Assembly: GCA_900095095.1 (NCBI GenBank)
Contig: FMBT01000318.1
Location: 248,001-312,000 of the forward strand
DNA from: Fragilariopsis cylindrus CCMP1102
Lineage: Eukaryota; Bacillariophyta; Bacillariophyceae; Bacillariales; Bacillariaceae
Reading direction: 5' to 3'
DNA length: 64,000 nucleotides
Shown here: positions 33,686 through 46,239 of the stretch, piece after piece
Position numbering within the stretch: the stretch's first letter is position 1
How the letters are laid out: each line of letters begins with the position of its first letter
The notes under the pieces: generated by a model
The model's input: the letters and a program-made list of their open reading frames with translations, nothing else
The model's database searches: none
What the model was told of the DNA's origin: nothing
Program-made: the position numbers and the translations under genes

Positions 33686-36600
33686 ATGGCTCCGAGACTT
33701 CGATCAAATTTGCTATACGAAAACGACGATATTGAACGTATTGGTACCTTCGAAAAACAAGGTACGTTCGCGAATTTACTTATTTTTTCTGGTCGGGGGA
33801 ACGAAGCGGAGCGCCCGGGTCAAATGAAGAAAATCTGTCAGAGAAAATGTACTATTGAAATTTTGCGTTGCGTAATCGGGTATGATCCCTCAGTAGAATG
33901 CGCAAAAAGCCACGTACCAATGTTAATTCTTTTTTTCTATCTTGATTCTTGACATACATTTCTTAAATCACTAAACACACCACACCACACCACCACACCA
34001 CACCACACCACACCACAGGCTACAGAACAGAACCCATTATTTATGTGAATGGGAATCGTGTTCCTGATGATATCACAGAAAAAGCTAGATCCAATCAGAC
34101 ACTTTTATCGTTCCTTCGTGATGGATTGAATCTGAAAGGGTCGAAGCTTGGATGCGCTGAGGGTGGATGTGGTGCTTGTACAGTAATGTAAGTTTTTTGC
34201 AGTTATTATTTTTTACCTAGTAGGCGCGGTGCTGCTGGTATCTACTAGAAAAAGAAAAGAAAAAAGGTGGTCAAGTATCTGATATTTTTGACATTTAACT
34301 AACCACACCCACATCTTTTACTACTACATCTGGTGCCACCCTGCTGTCTACATTATTGTAATTACAGGATTTCTAAATATGACGTAGAATCTGGAGAGCT
34401 TAAGCACATTGCCGTCAACGCGTGTCTCATGCCAGCTCTAGCTGCTGATGGTTGTCATGTAACTACCATAGAAGGAATTGGTAGCGTCAAGGATGATAAT
34501 CTTCATCCGATTCAGAAGGCAATGGTTGAGATGCATGGTTCTCAGTGTGGATTCTGTACTCCAGGTAACTATATTTTTTAAAACTCGCTATCTCTTTACA
34601 GTGCTTCTCGCTTTTTGTTTACGACGTATATATGCGTATACATGTTGTTTGCAATCTGTCGCTAAACAAATATGATATCTTCTACGTGCTTATTACAGGA
34701 ATCGTCGTAGCCATTTATTCGTTATATGCAAACAACTGCAATACTAAGGCCATCGAAGAACATATGGACGGTAATCTCTGTCGCTGTACAGGCTATCGAC
34801 CTATTTGGGATGCCGCTCGCTCTCTTTGTGATGACGCGGAAGAACTCGTCCGTGGTCCTTGTGGCACATCGTGCCGTGAATGTCCAGAAAGAGATATATG
34901 TGAACAGGACTGCAATGTAGAAGATAAGGAAAAGGTAACAGCAGACGAAGATGAACAGAAAGTTATCGTTACTTCCTCCAAGGATAAAATGGCAATGAAA
35001 AAATCGCTCATTGCTTCATCACCAGACTGGGCCGACCACCCAAAAAAACTGTTCCCTTCGGATATAATTGACGCTTCTTCCGCGGATAGTCTGGCTCTTA
35101 AGAAACCATTGATGGTTGTAGATAACGCTGAATTTCATGGTGCCGGAACTTGGTTCAAGCCCACAACTCTGGTTGGACTTCTGAAACTTTTAAAGGAATT
35201 TGGAAACCCCGTTGGTGGAGGTTACAAGATTGTCGTGGGCAACACCGAAGTTGGGATTGGTACGTTTGTCGTGTACCTTATTTTTGTGTCTGAACTGTTT
35301 GCTTGGATTATGTAAATTACTATTCTTGCCGATGCTGGGTAGATTTCTTACGAATCAGTTTTTCTTATCTCTTTCTTTCCCCCCTGCTTACGTTACTACT
35401 CTAGAAACCAGATTCAAGCATTCCGTTTACCCCCGGTTGATCTATCCCGGGGATTCTGTGGAATCTATCTTTCAAGTTTCTGCTAGTACAAATAAGATTG
35501 TCTTTGGTGGCTGCACTCCACTTAGTTTTATTCAACACGAAGCAGAAAGATTGTCAAAAAATGATCCGATTTTTACCAGAACTCTCATGCCCATCCATGA
35601 TATGCTTCGCTGGTTCGCATCCACTCAAATCCGTAATGTAGCATGCTTGGGAGGCAACTTGGTTACTGCTAGTCCAATATCTGATATGAACCCTATGTTG
35701 GCAAGTATGGGAGCCAATCTGGTGCTATCAAAGCTCGGTGAGGACGATACAACTATTGTTAGTCGTACTGTTCTCGTGTCGGATTCTTTCTAAGGTATAG
35801 GACCGTGGATATTCAGACTTCTGAGTTCCTAGAAAGAATCGAAGTTCCAGTCCTGGCTAAGGTGTTTGAATACGTTAAACCTTTCAAGCAGGCACGCAGA
35901 AGAGAAGATGATATCAGTATTGTAACTTCGGGAATGCGCATCAAGCTTGTTCCGAAGGATGGTAAATTCATCATTGAGCATGCAGCCTTGGCATTTGGAG
36001 GGATGGCTCCTAAGACCGTGATGGCCGTCAAGACTGCGAAGGTTCTGATTGGTTCTGAATTCAATCGTGAAACGTTTGCAAAAGCATCAGAATGTCTTAT
36101 GGAAGAAATGAAGCTACCAGAAAAAGTACCGTAAGTATAACTATATCAGAATGTCGTTGATATTACACAATTGATCGATCGATCAATCAATCACTCAACA
36201 ACCTTTTACTACTACTCAACCCTTATCTCACCTTTAATTTCTTTGTTTTCATTCCTTTATATTAATAGAGGTGGACAAGCTGCTTTCCGCATGACACTTA
36301 CTAATTCTTTTCTCTATAAATTCTTTCTTTCGGTAGTGGTAGAACTCAAGGATGATGTGGAAGGTATCGAAGGAAATCATTCTGCCTTCCCCGATATCTC
36401 TCTTCCACTTCCTAGTATCCCAATTGTCGACGAGGCTGAACTCTCTGGAGCGAAGACTTTTATCAGTAGCAAAAAGCCAAGCTGTGTTGGTGTTCAGACA
36501 TACCCTACACCCAAGGTCGCATCTGGTGTCGAAGATAAGCTTTTGCCTAACACAGACGCAGCTAAGAAGCGAGGAGCTCCTGATTCTGTTGGAAAACCAT

Positions 36601-39456
36601 TCACCCATCAGTCTGGTCCTCTTCATTGTACCGGTGAAGCTACGTATATTGATGATATAAATGCGCCATCTGGGACATTGCACGCTTCACTTATCTTGGC
36701 TAGAGAGTGTGGAGTTATATTTGATAAATTTGAAACGGAACGGGCTCTGAAGACGCCTGGTGTTGTAGGTATCTACGGTTCAGATACTATATCCTTACTT
36801 AAAGGAGAAAACCGCCAAGGTGATGAGAGTGTATTCCTTCCTATTGGAGAAACAATTGGACATATAGGACAAGTGCTTGGAATCGTTGTGGGTGAATCAT
36901 TGGAAAGCGCAGAAATGGGAGCAAGAGCTGTTGCCATCAAATATGGCACTTCAAGTAATGAAAAAGTCCCTGTGTCTATTGAGGATGCAATTGCCTCGAA
37001 AAGTTTCTACGAAAGTACAAGGTATGATCTCACTCGTGGAGATTTATCTGCGTTGCAAAGTCTGAAAGAGCTTGAGGATACGACTAGCGATACAAAAGTT
37101 GGCGATCTTGTCAAAATTTCTGGCACATTCCGCTCAGGTGCTCAGGTAAGTACGATCGAGATACTCTATAGGATAAAAAAATCAATCAACGTTTACAATA
37201 AATTCCATCCATTCTTTTATTTTGGAACACTCACATTACAAACCTCCCTGTTTTTGGATACGTCTGTTTTGTTGTGGTTACAAAGGAGCATTTCTATCTT
37301 GAAACTATGTCTACACTTGCTGTACCCACCGAGGGCGATACAAATCTCACTATATTTGCTTCGACGCAAGCAGCAAGTCACACCCAGGAATATATTGCCT
37401 CTGCCACGGGCACGCCCATGTCTAAGGTAGTTGTTCGTACGAAACGCATGGGTGGTGGCTTTGGAGGCAAAGAGACACGTAACTGCTTCGTTTCGGCTTC
37501 GGCAGCCGTTGCAGCTAAAGCTATCAGCAGGCCCGTGCTCCTCACTCTTCCACGGGACGTTGATATGCTCACAACTGGGCATCGCCATTGCTTCTTGTCG
37601 AAATATCACGCTAGTGCTAGAATGACGGAAGATGGTGCGAAGTTGGAATCTATGCAAATTGATCTTTATGCTAATGGAGGATGGGGTGTAGATTTGTCGG
37701 GGCCTATTGTAAGCAGGGCATGTCTCCACGTTGATGGAGTTTACAACTTTCCAAATATCCAAGTTGAGGGTGTAGCATGCAAGACTGCTCAAGCACCTCA
37801 CACTGCCTTCCGAGGCTTCGGTGGTCCTCAAGGTATCGCAGCCTGTGAACACGTTATGGACCACCTGGCTGTTGCGTGTAAGATTCCTAAGGAATCTTTT
37901 CGTCGTTACAACATGTACGATGAAAGTAATACAACGCATTTTGGTATGGCCCTTAGTCAATCCAACCGTAAATGGCACGTCCCATCTATTTGGGATCGTA
38001 TGACGTCTGAACTAAATTTGTCGCAACGCAGACAGGATATTGACGAGTTCAATGCCAAAAACAAGTGGGTCAAGCGTGGAGCTGCTCTTACAGTACGTAC
38101 GCCTTATGAGTTTAGTGTTTCTTCCTCTTCTTCATTTCCTCCTGTGGTCAATTTTCTCTCTACTTCAACAACATGATTTAAACCCATTTATGGAAGGATG
38201 ATATATATCTCTTACTCATCCACTCTTTCACTCGTTCGCTTTACAACCCAAACAACAAAAACAGCCCACAAAATTTGGTATCGCTTTCGGCGCACACTTC
38301 ATGAATCAAGGTGGTGCTCTAGTGCACTTGTATACTGATGGTACTGTACTGGTGACGCATGGAGGAACAGAAATGGGACAAGGATTGCACACCAAAGTTT
38401 GTCAGGTAGCTGCGCAAGCATTTGGTATTTCCGTGGAACAAGTGTACATTAACGACACCAGCACTGACAAGGTTGCTAATCAAATCGCAACGGCAGCGAG
38501 CATGTCAACTGACCTGTATGGAATGTGTACCCTCGATGCATGTCGTCAAATTTTGGCTAGACTCAAACCGTACAGAGAAAAGTGTGGTTCTGAGGCAAGT
38601 CTTAAAGATCTTGCCCATGCAGCTTTTTTTGATAGAGTTGACTTGAGTGCCCATGGATTTTATGCACCCGATAAGTCCATGTGTCATTTCGATGTAAATA
38701 AACCAAAACCTGATAACTATCCAGATGATAAGCCTGAGAATTCTTGGAAGGGACAGCCTTTCAATTACTTCACACAAGGAGTTGCTTATTCTGAAGTGGA
38801 GATTGATGTCTTAACTGGAAATCATCGCACACTACGTGCTGACGTGGTTGTCGACGTTGGATCCAGCATCAACCCTGCCATTGATATCGGTCAGATAGAG
38901 GGAGCTTTCTTCCAGGGAATGGGATGGAGCACAATTGAAGAAATAGTGTATTCAGATGATGATCATACATGGTGTGGAAAGCGTAGTAACCTTTTTACTC
39001 AGGGCCCAGGTACATATAAGATTCCTGGTAAGTGATATCTGATGGATGAGTTCCAACCGTTAGCTCGTAGCGTTGTTCCGTTGAATTATGTATCTCATAG
39101 GTATTCTATATGCATTTTCTTTGTCCCTTTTCGCAGCTTTCAACGACCAACCGGAGATCTTCAATGTATCATTGTTGGAAGATGCTGAAAACCCAATCGC
39201 TGTTCATAGCAGTAAAGCCGTAGGAGAGCCACCATTCTTTTTAGGTACAACCGTCTTCTATGCTATTAAAGATGCCGTAAGCAGCTTTAGGAAAAAAGCT
39301 TCTGGTAGAGAAAGTTACTTTGAGTTCCGCATGCCTGGTACAAGCGAACGTATACGAATGCAATGTAATGATGAATTGGGTATTAAAGTAAAAACAGCTA
39401 TGCTTGGAGGAGACGAGAAAGCAGCAGGATCATACCAGCCTTCGGGTAGTTACTAA
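33686..39456 (+). CDS. Xanthine dehydrogenase, one frame break
   Basis: Nine introns were traced. Exons are 33686-33761, 34019-34187, 34368-34564, 34699-35259, 35405-36130, 36269-37145, 37286-38092, 38265-39027 and 39137-39456, with every junction phase-consistent, for about 1498 aa. The N-terminal 2Fe-2S centres are [12 protein letters not shown] and CGFCTPG with CRCTGYR. A FAD domain follows ([26 protein letters not shown]). The molybdenum domain has [25 protein letters not shown] and the catalytic-Glu block [17 protein letters not shown] and HRHCFL keep the Glu and Arg that mark XDH rather than aldehyde oxidase. One base is missing at 35784-35785, after which the frame resumes as [12 protein letters not shown]. 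It oxidises hypoxanthine and xanthine to urate. Confidence 0.93.
33975..34018. repeat. CCACA repeat at the first XDH 3' splice site
   Basis: A CACAC/CCACA tract runs to the acceptor, and the last unit CCACAG supplies the AG itself. It takes the place of the usual polypyrimidine tract. Confidence 0.85.
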
Positions 39457-39899
39457 ATAGTTGCACTGATATCTATAGTGTTGACGGAATGTTTTGGATA
39501 TTTCATTCATAACCAATAGTTTACAAAGCTTTATTTTTTATATTTGTGGTCAAAGAAACTTCTTCTAATCGTCGCGTATTGCAACCGTATTTCTTTAATA
39601 CCTCATTTTACTCTTGAGTGTACCAAAGCTTTTTGGTCTGATTTATGATCCATCCTTTGCTGCCCTCTCTAATTTTGACAACTTACGTGTCATGATCGTT
39701 CATAAGATATATCCACATTTAGTTCGATATAAAGGTTAAAATAAATAAACAAACACGACAGTACGAAGTGCATCATCTGCCTAAATGATTACCGAAACGA
39801 ATTCGACAAGACGATGTGTAGCAGCTTTTCCAAGCGAGGAGTATTTAAACACTTAGTAGTAGGTAATCCTGTATAATTTATTGCAAATCGAAGACCAAG
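39457..39899. other. Convergent intergenic spacer
   Basis: AT-rich spacer between the 3' ends of XDH and the GxW protein. Nothing recognised. Confidence 0.5.
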
Positions 39900-41562
39900 C
39901 TATCTTTCCTGATCGTCGTCGCCGTCGTCATTATCGTCATCATCCTCGACCTCGAAGCGTTTGAAAGTGTAAAATGATGTACACCCTTGTTTTAGTTTAC
40001 CTTCGAAGTTGTAGAGTCTACTAATCTTAGAACAACACAAATCCTTTTCCGTTGAAGGAATTCCATCGCTACTCTGATCGGTTATCGGTGTTGCACCTTG
40101 AAACACACTAAATTCGGTGTAAAAAGGCTTAGTAACGGCGGAAGTTCTTGATGTTGTCGCAGTTGGATCAAAATTTACATATCGTGGTACTTGAACAGAG
40201 TATGGTCCCAAGAAGAAACCGACGGAATCTTGCTGTGCCCAATCGATGTATACCATACGTTCATCTTTAGGTACCCGCCTGGACAAGCTCTCGTCAATAC
40301 AAACGCTCCCCGCCAATGATTTCATCGTGGATTCATCCATTGAAGTTCCAAGACACTTTCCAAAATCAAAACTTTGTCTGATTTCATCACCAAAATTCCA
40401 CAAATAACGCCATGCTACTTTTTGTACACCAACATTCCAATCAGCAAAATTTCTTTGAGATTTGGACGACGATGACGACTTCGGCAATGCTGGTCGACCA
40501 AATCCCTTACTTTCATTTTCGTTTGGAGCCGCAAGAACATTGGGCGTCTTTCGAATGAGCATATCACCTAACCATACTCCACCAACAAGTTCGAGAAGAT
40601 TTATTGGATGTGGTGATAACTCTTGCGTATCCTCATCATTTTTTTTTCGAAAGCTGTCATACTTTCTCCCAATTGATTTAAACGGGAATTAGCTACATTG
40701 GATGAAACACTGTCGTCGTCGTTATTGTTGTCGCCAACACCGCTGTCAGCGTTTTCTTCTAATTGTGGAGAAACATTGGATGATGCTGCCGTTGGTAATT
40801 CTGTATTCATACTTGCCGCAATTTTGTCAACTAATCGATCAACGTCACTTTCCATCTCCATTAAATCTTGAGCGGTTAGGATACTGTTTTTTCTCCTTCA
40901 ATAGTACTAGTAGTAGCATCGCCATTGTCGTTCTCTCCCTTATTAACTCTATGTTCGTCTGCAACAACTACACGGATCAAAGCATCGTCTACGCCATAAA
41001 TAGCAAAACAACGACAACGACGATCTTCTCCAGCTGCAATACAGTGTTCTACAACAAATTGACATACTTTGTTGGTTCCGGCAAGTACAGTTGGAAAATC
41101 TGTTGGATTTGAATCCAAGGAATATGATCCGTCAACATCATCCACGTCGCACGTTAAGAGAGGGATCGATCGATGAGAAATCTTATCCTCCCAACTAATT
41201 ACTTCCGATAGTGTAACTGCACCACCTACTTTATTATTATCAGTTGCAAGCTTAACACAAACACTGTATTCTGGTGATGTTTTTCGTTGTACGACTCCAG
41301 CTGCTATATCCTGTGTAACGGTAAATGATCTTGCTCGTCCCTTCCATTCTCCTTGATGATAACCAGCAAGTGATCGAATCGCATTTATACCTTGTTCTTC
41401 GTCGTTATCGTTATTGTTGCTGTTTATAGACGTCATTATTGCAATCTTGTTTTCCCGCGATGAATGACGACGATGATGATGATGATGTTGATGATGATGA
41501 TGATGATGATGCATTATTTGGAAAGAGTCGGAAGAAAAAGAACACAATGATATCACTACCAC
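39900..41562 (-). CDS. Unknown protein with two GxW motifs (lipocalin-like?), two frame breaks
   Basis: Three minus-strand segments read as one protein of about 550 aa. Segment one contains LAGYHQGEWKGRARSFTV and alternating strand-like stretches ending near DDALIRVVVADEHR. An acidic linker with an ELPTAASSNVSPQ segment follows. A second half opens with LLELVGGVWLGDMLIRK and includes VGVQKVAWRYLWNFGDEI. GxW motifs at the head of beta-rich halves suggest two lipocalin-type barrels; this is an inference and no family was firmly recognised. Breaks lie at T6 40887-40892 and T9 40639-40647, each repaired by one base. The start is uncertain: a GTG at 41562 precedes a poly-His run, and MTSINSNNND at about 41436 is a safer ATG. 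Confidence 0.6.
41466..41512. repeat. GAT/ATG trinucleotide repeat
   Basis: A GATGAT microsatellite near the 5' end of the minus-strand GxW gene. If translated in that frame it encodes a run of His with one Gln. Confidence 0.85.
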
Positions 41563-42176
41563 AGAAAGTATCCAGTACGCATACCGGAACTACTCGAATT
41601 GCACCCAAAACGGCACATAGACATAGAAGTTGTTGACATTAGAGAGAAGAATCTTCTGCTAATAATAGTTTCTATTCGAAGGTGCCGATATTATGATGTG
41701 TAGTCGTCGGATGTATGGATTGAGGATGGCGTAAAATGGGATACAATAAATCATGTTTTTTAAATCATTATCTTTGCTTTTCACTTTCCATGAATGATTC
41801 AGTCAGTTAAAAAATGAGATGAGACGTCCGTCCGTCGCTCACAAGCTTCACGTTTCAAGTTCGAATGTGAAACTAAACTAAACTGTACTAGTAGTAGTAG
41901 TCGTACTAGTAGTATCATTTATATCAATGATGATTTTAGGTAACATTTCAAATTTACATGTATTCTAGTGTTTCTTACTATTAAAAACACAAACTAAAAT
42001 GTTAATACCATTTTTCATAGCGAGATGAGCAAGTTGCCGACTGGTTAATAGATTGTGAGGAGGATTGATCCTATTAATCGTAGTAGTTGCAATCGTCTTA
42101 AAAGTTCATAGTACTAGATTTTCCTCCATTTCAAATTCTCTTAGTAGGCTTCCCTATGATCTTATAGAATTCCTTT
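41563..42176. other. Intergenic spacer
   Basis: About 600 nt between the GxW gene 5' end and the 3' end of the receptor-ART gene. A short AGTAGTAGT run occurs near 41890. No gene was seen. Confidence 0.5.
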
Positions 42177-45100
42177 TTATCTCCTCTCCTTGTAAATAAT
42201 AACGTACTCTGGATATGCTTGAGCATCGTGGTAAGTCACATAAAGAGATGCATTCGCGGGATGATCTACTGTCGAATCATACAAAATATTCTTTGCGGCA
42301 TCACGGAGATCGGGTGTACGTGCATCCCTCTTCCCTCTGCAGAATTCTCCGACAACAACACTACAAGCAAGAATATACTTATGCCGGAAGAATTCGGAGG
42401 AGAATATGTATCGTGGCTGCTGTATGAAGCATCGCGGGCAAAGTACACTCCCTTGCCAAAACGGTCGCATTCTTTCCGCAGAAAGATCGATTGAATCCCT
42501 GTTGTATAATCTTTTCGATGGAGTCCTCCTGCGTATGATACATTACAATTGGTGAGACTCGCAAGTAGAAACACTACTTCCCCGATGCAAAAATATATAC
42601 AATAACTTACACTTGTCCCATGCCAAAGCCAGCTTCTTTCAAATCGTGCCAGTGCCTGCTGCATGCCCGAAGCTCTACCCTGCAAGGATTTGTCGCGATC
42701 AATGACGGTCTTTCTTTTCACTATGTAAGATTGCCACATTCCCATATTTTGAATGCGCTGGACACTAATAATTATCATCGAGGGGGATAGTGTTGACATG
42801 AAAGCGTTAACGACTTTTTGATATTCCTGACTGTTTCTGTCAAGTGGGGCGCTCTTCTGAACAACCGAAGGATCTACAATTGTGTCCCAAATTTGGGGGG
42901 CAGAGAGATCGTCTGCTTGACCCAGGGTCTTTCGCAAAATAGCAAGGTCGTCTGTATTTGGTACCCTTGTGAGATTTATTGGGAACCAACCGGTGTTATC
43001 TGTGACTACATAGTCATCGTCTTCGACGTCGCCACCGGAAAGTGCCAATAGAACCAAGCGACGACCAAGTGGTTCGTCTTCCTGATGAAGTTTTGAGCCG
43101 TAGGCCCAGCCATCATCTCGTTTCTTTGAAATCTGCACAATATCACCAGGAACCAAGATCATTTGAGGCTCCTTCGCAATTTCTTTTGGGCGCCCTTGGC
43201 CGACGCGGACCATGGAAAGATCATCTCGCCTTTTCATTATAGGAGGTCCAATGCGCTTCACCTCTCGCTTGAAATTGGTATCGCCTTTTGTTTGAACGAA
43301 AAGCATGGTGTCGTCATTTGTTTTAGACATGGTACTAAAATCAACAGTATAGCCTGTCCTTGGTATGCACTGACCAACATTGCCCTGTGCTTGGTAGGCG
43401 AGCTCCAGAACATTGTTCGAGTAATCATCGTATTTGACCCAGCATTCTGACGGGTGACCCTCAACCATTTTATCATCCCATTTGTGCATGTGCAATCCGT
43501 TTCTCTCCAGCACCATTGAGTATTAGTTGTGACTTGGTTCATGCCATTTCCATTTTCTGTGCCAGCCAATGTCGACCACCGAGCACTAGTTGTAGCTTGC
43601 TCTACGTCATTTCCATTGTCGGTGTCAGCTGATATAGGAAGAATGCCATTTGTACTGTCCATGTCAGCCAATTTAGGAATATATTGCTCTTCTGCGGTGC
43701 ACATGTCCACAACAGAGTTCCGGAAATCGTTCAGTTCGGATTCCTTAGCTGCAAGGATCGCCTTTGACTTTCGCGACGCTTTGATCTTTTTGCGACGGTA
43801 AAGCCAGAAAGACAACAAGAACGCAGAACACAGGAGACCAATCACAACCGGTACCCAAACAGCGATTTTTTCCGTAGGCACTGGAGGTGAATCGTCAGGG
43901 GCAGAGTCAAGACCACAGCCTACACCGGCAAAGCAAACTCCTTGGATTCCTGCTACACCAAAACTTGCACTGCCAAGTGTAGTCCCGGTACTACCGACGT
44001 CTACCCACTGATAACCATCTCTGATGTTTTGGAAGTTCAAAATAGAATATTGCGGATCTCTGCGATCGCCTTGAATTGTAAAGCGTATGCGTCCACTCAC
44101 ACCAGCAAAATCTAGCTTCCGCAAGGTTGCTGCAACTCTTTTTCCGTCGTCGCGAAGGAACAATGGTGTGGCCGCCAGGGCCATGGCCATGGCGATAATC
44201 GCATCGACGGTCTCTCTAGCGTATTCGGGCAGGTGCCCTTCGTCATTCAGAATACGTGCGAGTTCGTCACCTCCCAGCTGTAAGAACTGCTGATACACAT
44301 TGTCTCTGTTACGAAAAGTGACGATTCCGAGATATCCGGGAACATCGGGCATCCAGTCGAGCTCACGGCCAGCCCAAGCATTAGGAGAAACATCAGGAGA
44401 AACCCAAAAGGTTTCTGCTGGAAAATAATCCTTCGCGATTTCCAAAATTGGAAGTGCATGTTGACTATGCCCCATCAACAAAACAACCTTGGAATTTTTA
44501 TTGGATCGTCCAAGGGAGCTTCTTTCAAGACTTTTATTACCGATGGTACGTCGATATCTCCATCCTGGAGCTTGACGGTTGGCGAATAGGCAACCTCGCC
44601 TGTCCAAAGACTTTGAAAGGACGTTGACATATCCTTGGCATAGGCAGTATCGGTATTGATGATGGTGACACGGTCCCACCCAAACAAATTCATGGTTGAG
44701 ATCAGTGCCCCCACCTGCCCACGTTCGTCGTCTGGTGCGACAACCCTTGAAAAGTTTGGAAACTCGGTTTTATCGCTCCTGCCGTTGTATCAGTCGATCG
44801 AAGAAGTTGGTAGAGATGAGACAATTGTGTTTCACCACGATGATTATCGGCAACAAAAGAACGTTTAAACACTACTTACAGTTTGGCCGAGGTACTCGAC
44901 ATGCTGATTTGTGGGACATTGTCGAGTGCCCCTACCCAAGCAAGGGGAATACTCGCACCAGAACATCTGGCTCCAATTACGCCATCTACAGGCCGCACCA
45001 ACCAATATTGGGACAGGGCTGTGTCTCCCTCACAAGCTGCGTCCAAAACTTGATAGGAAATAGGACCCAGAGACGATAACTCGTCGTCGAAGAAGCCGTT

Positions 45101-45330
45101 GTTCTTGTCGTTGAGAAGATCGACGGTGACCGAAAAGATTGTTTCCGCCCAATGAAAATTAGAAGTATCCAAGATGCCGGCAAGCGAGATGCCTGCATTC
45201 TGGAGCTCCCGTGTGTTCTGAGCGCCCTCGCATCCTTGTCCTCGGCTGCGACGACGTCGCTGTCAAGCTTCGTGGCCATCGCGGTGCCCATTGCGAGGAG
45301 ATGGAGGGTCAAAGCAACGAAGAAACCCAT
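42177..45330 (-). CDS. Single-pass receptor with cytosolic WWE, SH3-like and PARP-type mono-ADP-ribosyltransferase domains; five frame breaks
   Basis: The ATG at 45330 opens a signal peptide (MGFFVALTLHLLAMGTAMA). Next is a type-I periplasmic-binding/ANF-receptor domain: HWAETIFSVTVDLLNDKNNG, then KTEFPNFSRVVAPDDERGQV and FGWDRVTIINTDTAYAKDM. One membrane helix is seen (VWVPVVIGLLCSAFLLSFWL) with a basic stop-transfer. The cytosolic part has a WWE domain (CWVKYDDYSNNVLELAY, YTVDFSTM), an SH3-like segment (VPGDIVQISKKRDDGWAYG ... GWFPINLTRVP) and a PARP catalytic domain. The latter shows WLWHGTS, GKGVYFARDASYSSHDTYS and AQAYPEYVI, about 1000 aa in all. The His-Tyr-hydrophobic triad predicts mono-ADP-ribosylation. 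One clear intron is 44879-44779; a ~55-nt intron near 42610-42560 is less certain. Breaks: 45208-45210, 44495-44499, 43513-43517, 42458-42461, 42384-42385. Confidence 0.8.
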
Positions 45331-46239
45331 TTTCGAGTTCGCCGTGTTGTTTTTGTATATATTTTCAAAATGATTTTGTCGTTTTCGATTTTGTTTTTGC
45401 TCCATTTGCATCAGCGGAATTGATTGTTCGTTGAGAAAGAAAGACCTCTCCGGCAGTAATTTCGTCGAAGTGGTGAGGTCTAAAAGCGTTTGACTCATAG
45501 TGAAATTCTTGAGTGAGCTGAGTCTCGCCTTCTGCTTATTCTTGTTGACACATGTCATGGTTGATGTTTTATTGTCTAATTAGTGAAGTAAAGTATCCTT
45601 TTTATCGTGACAAAAGAGAGCAATAATGAGACAGTAGTACATATTACATTATTTATGCTTCTACCGCCGGCAGCTTGACTCGTGGGCAAAGTATTTACTG
45701 TTAACAAAATTTCTACGTAGGATTCTACGTACACTAGTACTAAATAATTATTTTTGGTTCTAACTAGTAATTACGCGGTGAGCAAATTGTCAATCTGTAT
45801 TTGAAATTCTAAAAATGATTTTATGAAAAGCGATGCACAAATAGGAAGCCTCATCAAGATGTTTCATTTAAGCCATTAAAAATCACATTCCATCAAAAAA
45901 TAGTGTCGTTCAACATTTTTTCTAATCAATAAAAGCTCGGCAAACAGTCAAGCTGACGTTAGTCAAAAAAAAGTAGTATGATCGTCCGTCCGTCGTTCAT
46001 TCACACATTCAAAAAAACGACAACTTTAGTCGACAAGAAAAAAAATCAAGCATTCAAAGTAAACAATGAACGCCATCGTCATTCGAAATCTCGACATAAA
46101 CATCGGCTCATTGTCACGAAAATATAGCAATACGCACCAACCAAAGGAGCCGTAAAGAAAGAAGATCAGTAGCATAGCATAGCGTACAACTTAAGTATGC
46201 ACCAATAACACGAGTAGGAATACAAAAGTTATATACGTT
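45331..46239. other. Divergent region between receptor-ART gene and GUF1
   Basis: The frame of the receptor gene stays open upstream to about 45558, but those residues are polar and precede a good signal peptide, so they are probably untranslated. The rest is AT-rich with no gene recognised and likely holds both promoters. Confidence 0.5.

Noticed and set aside
40601-40861. Introns as the explanation for frame changes in the GxW gene
   Set aside because: The frames overlap or abut with no room for an intron and lack GT-AG pairs; single-base changes in A/T runs fit exactly.
43200-45400. Long plus-strand frames opposite the receptor-ART gene
   Set aside because: They are antisense shadows; domain motifs occur only on the minus strand.
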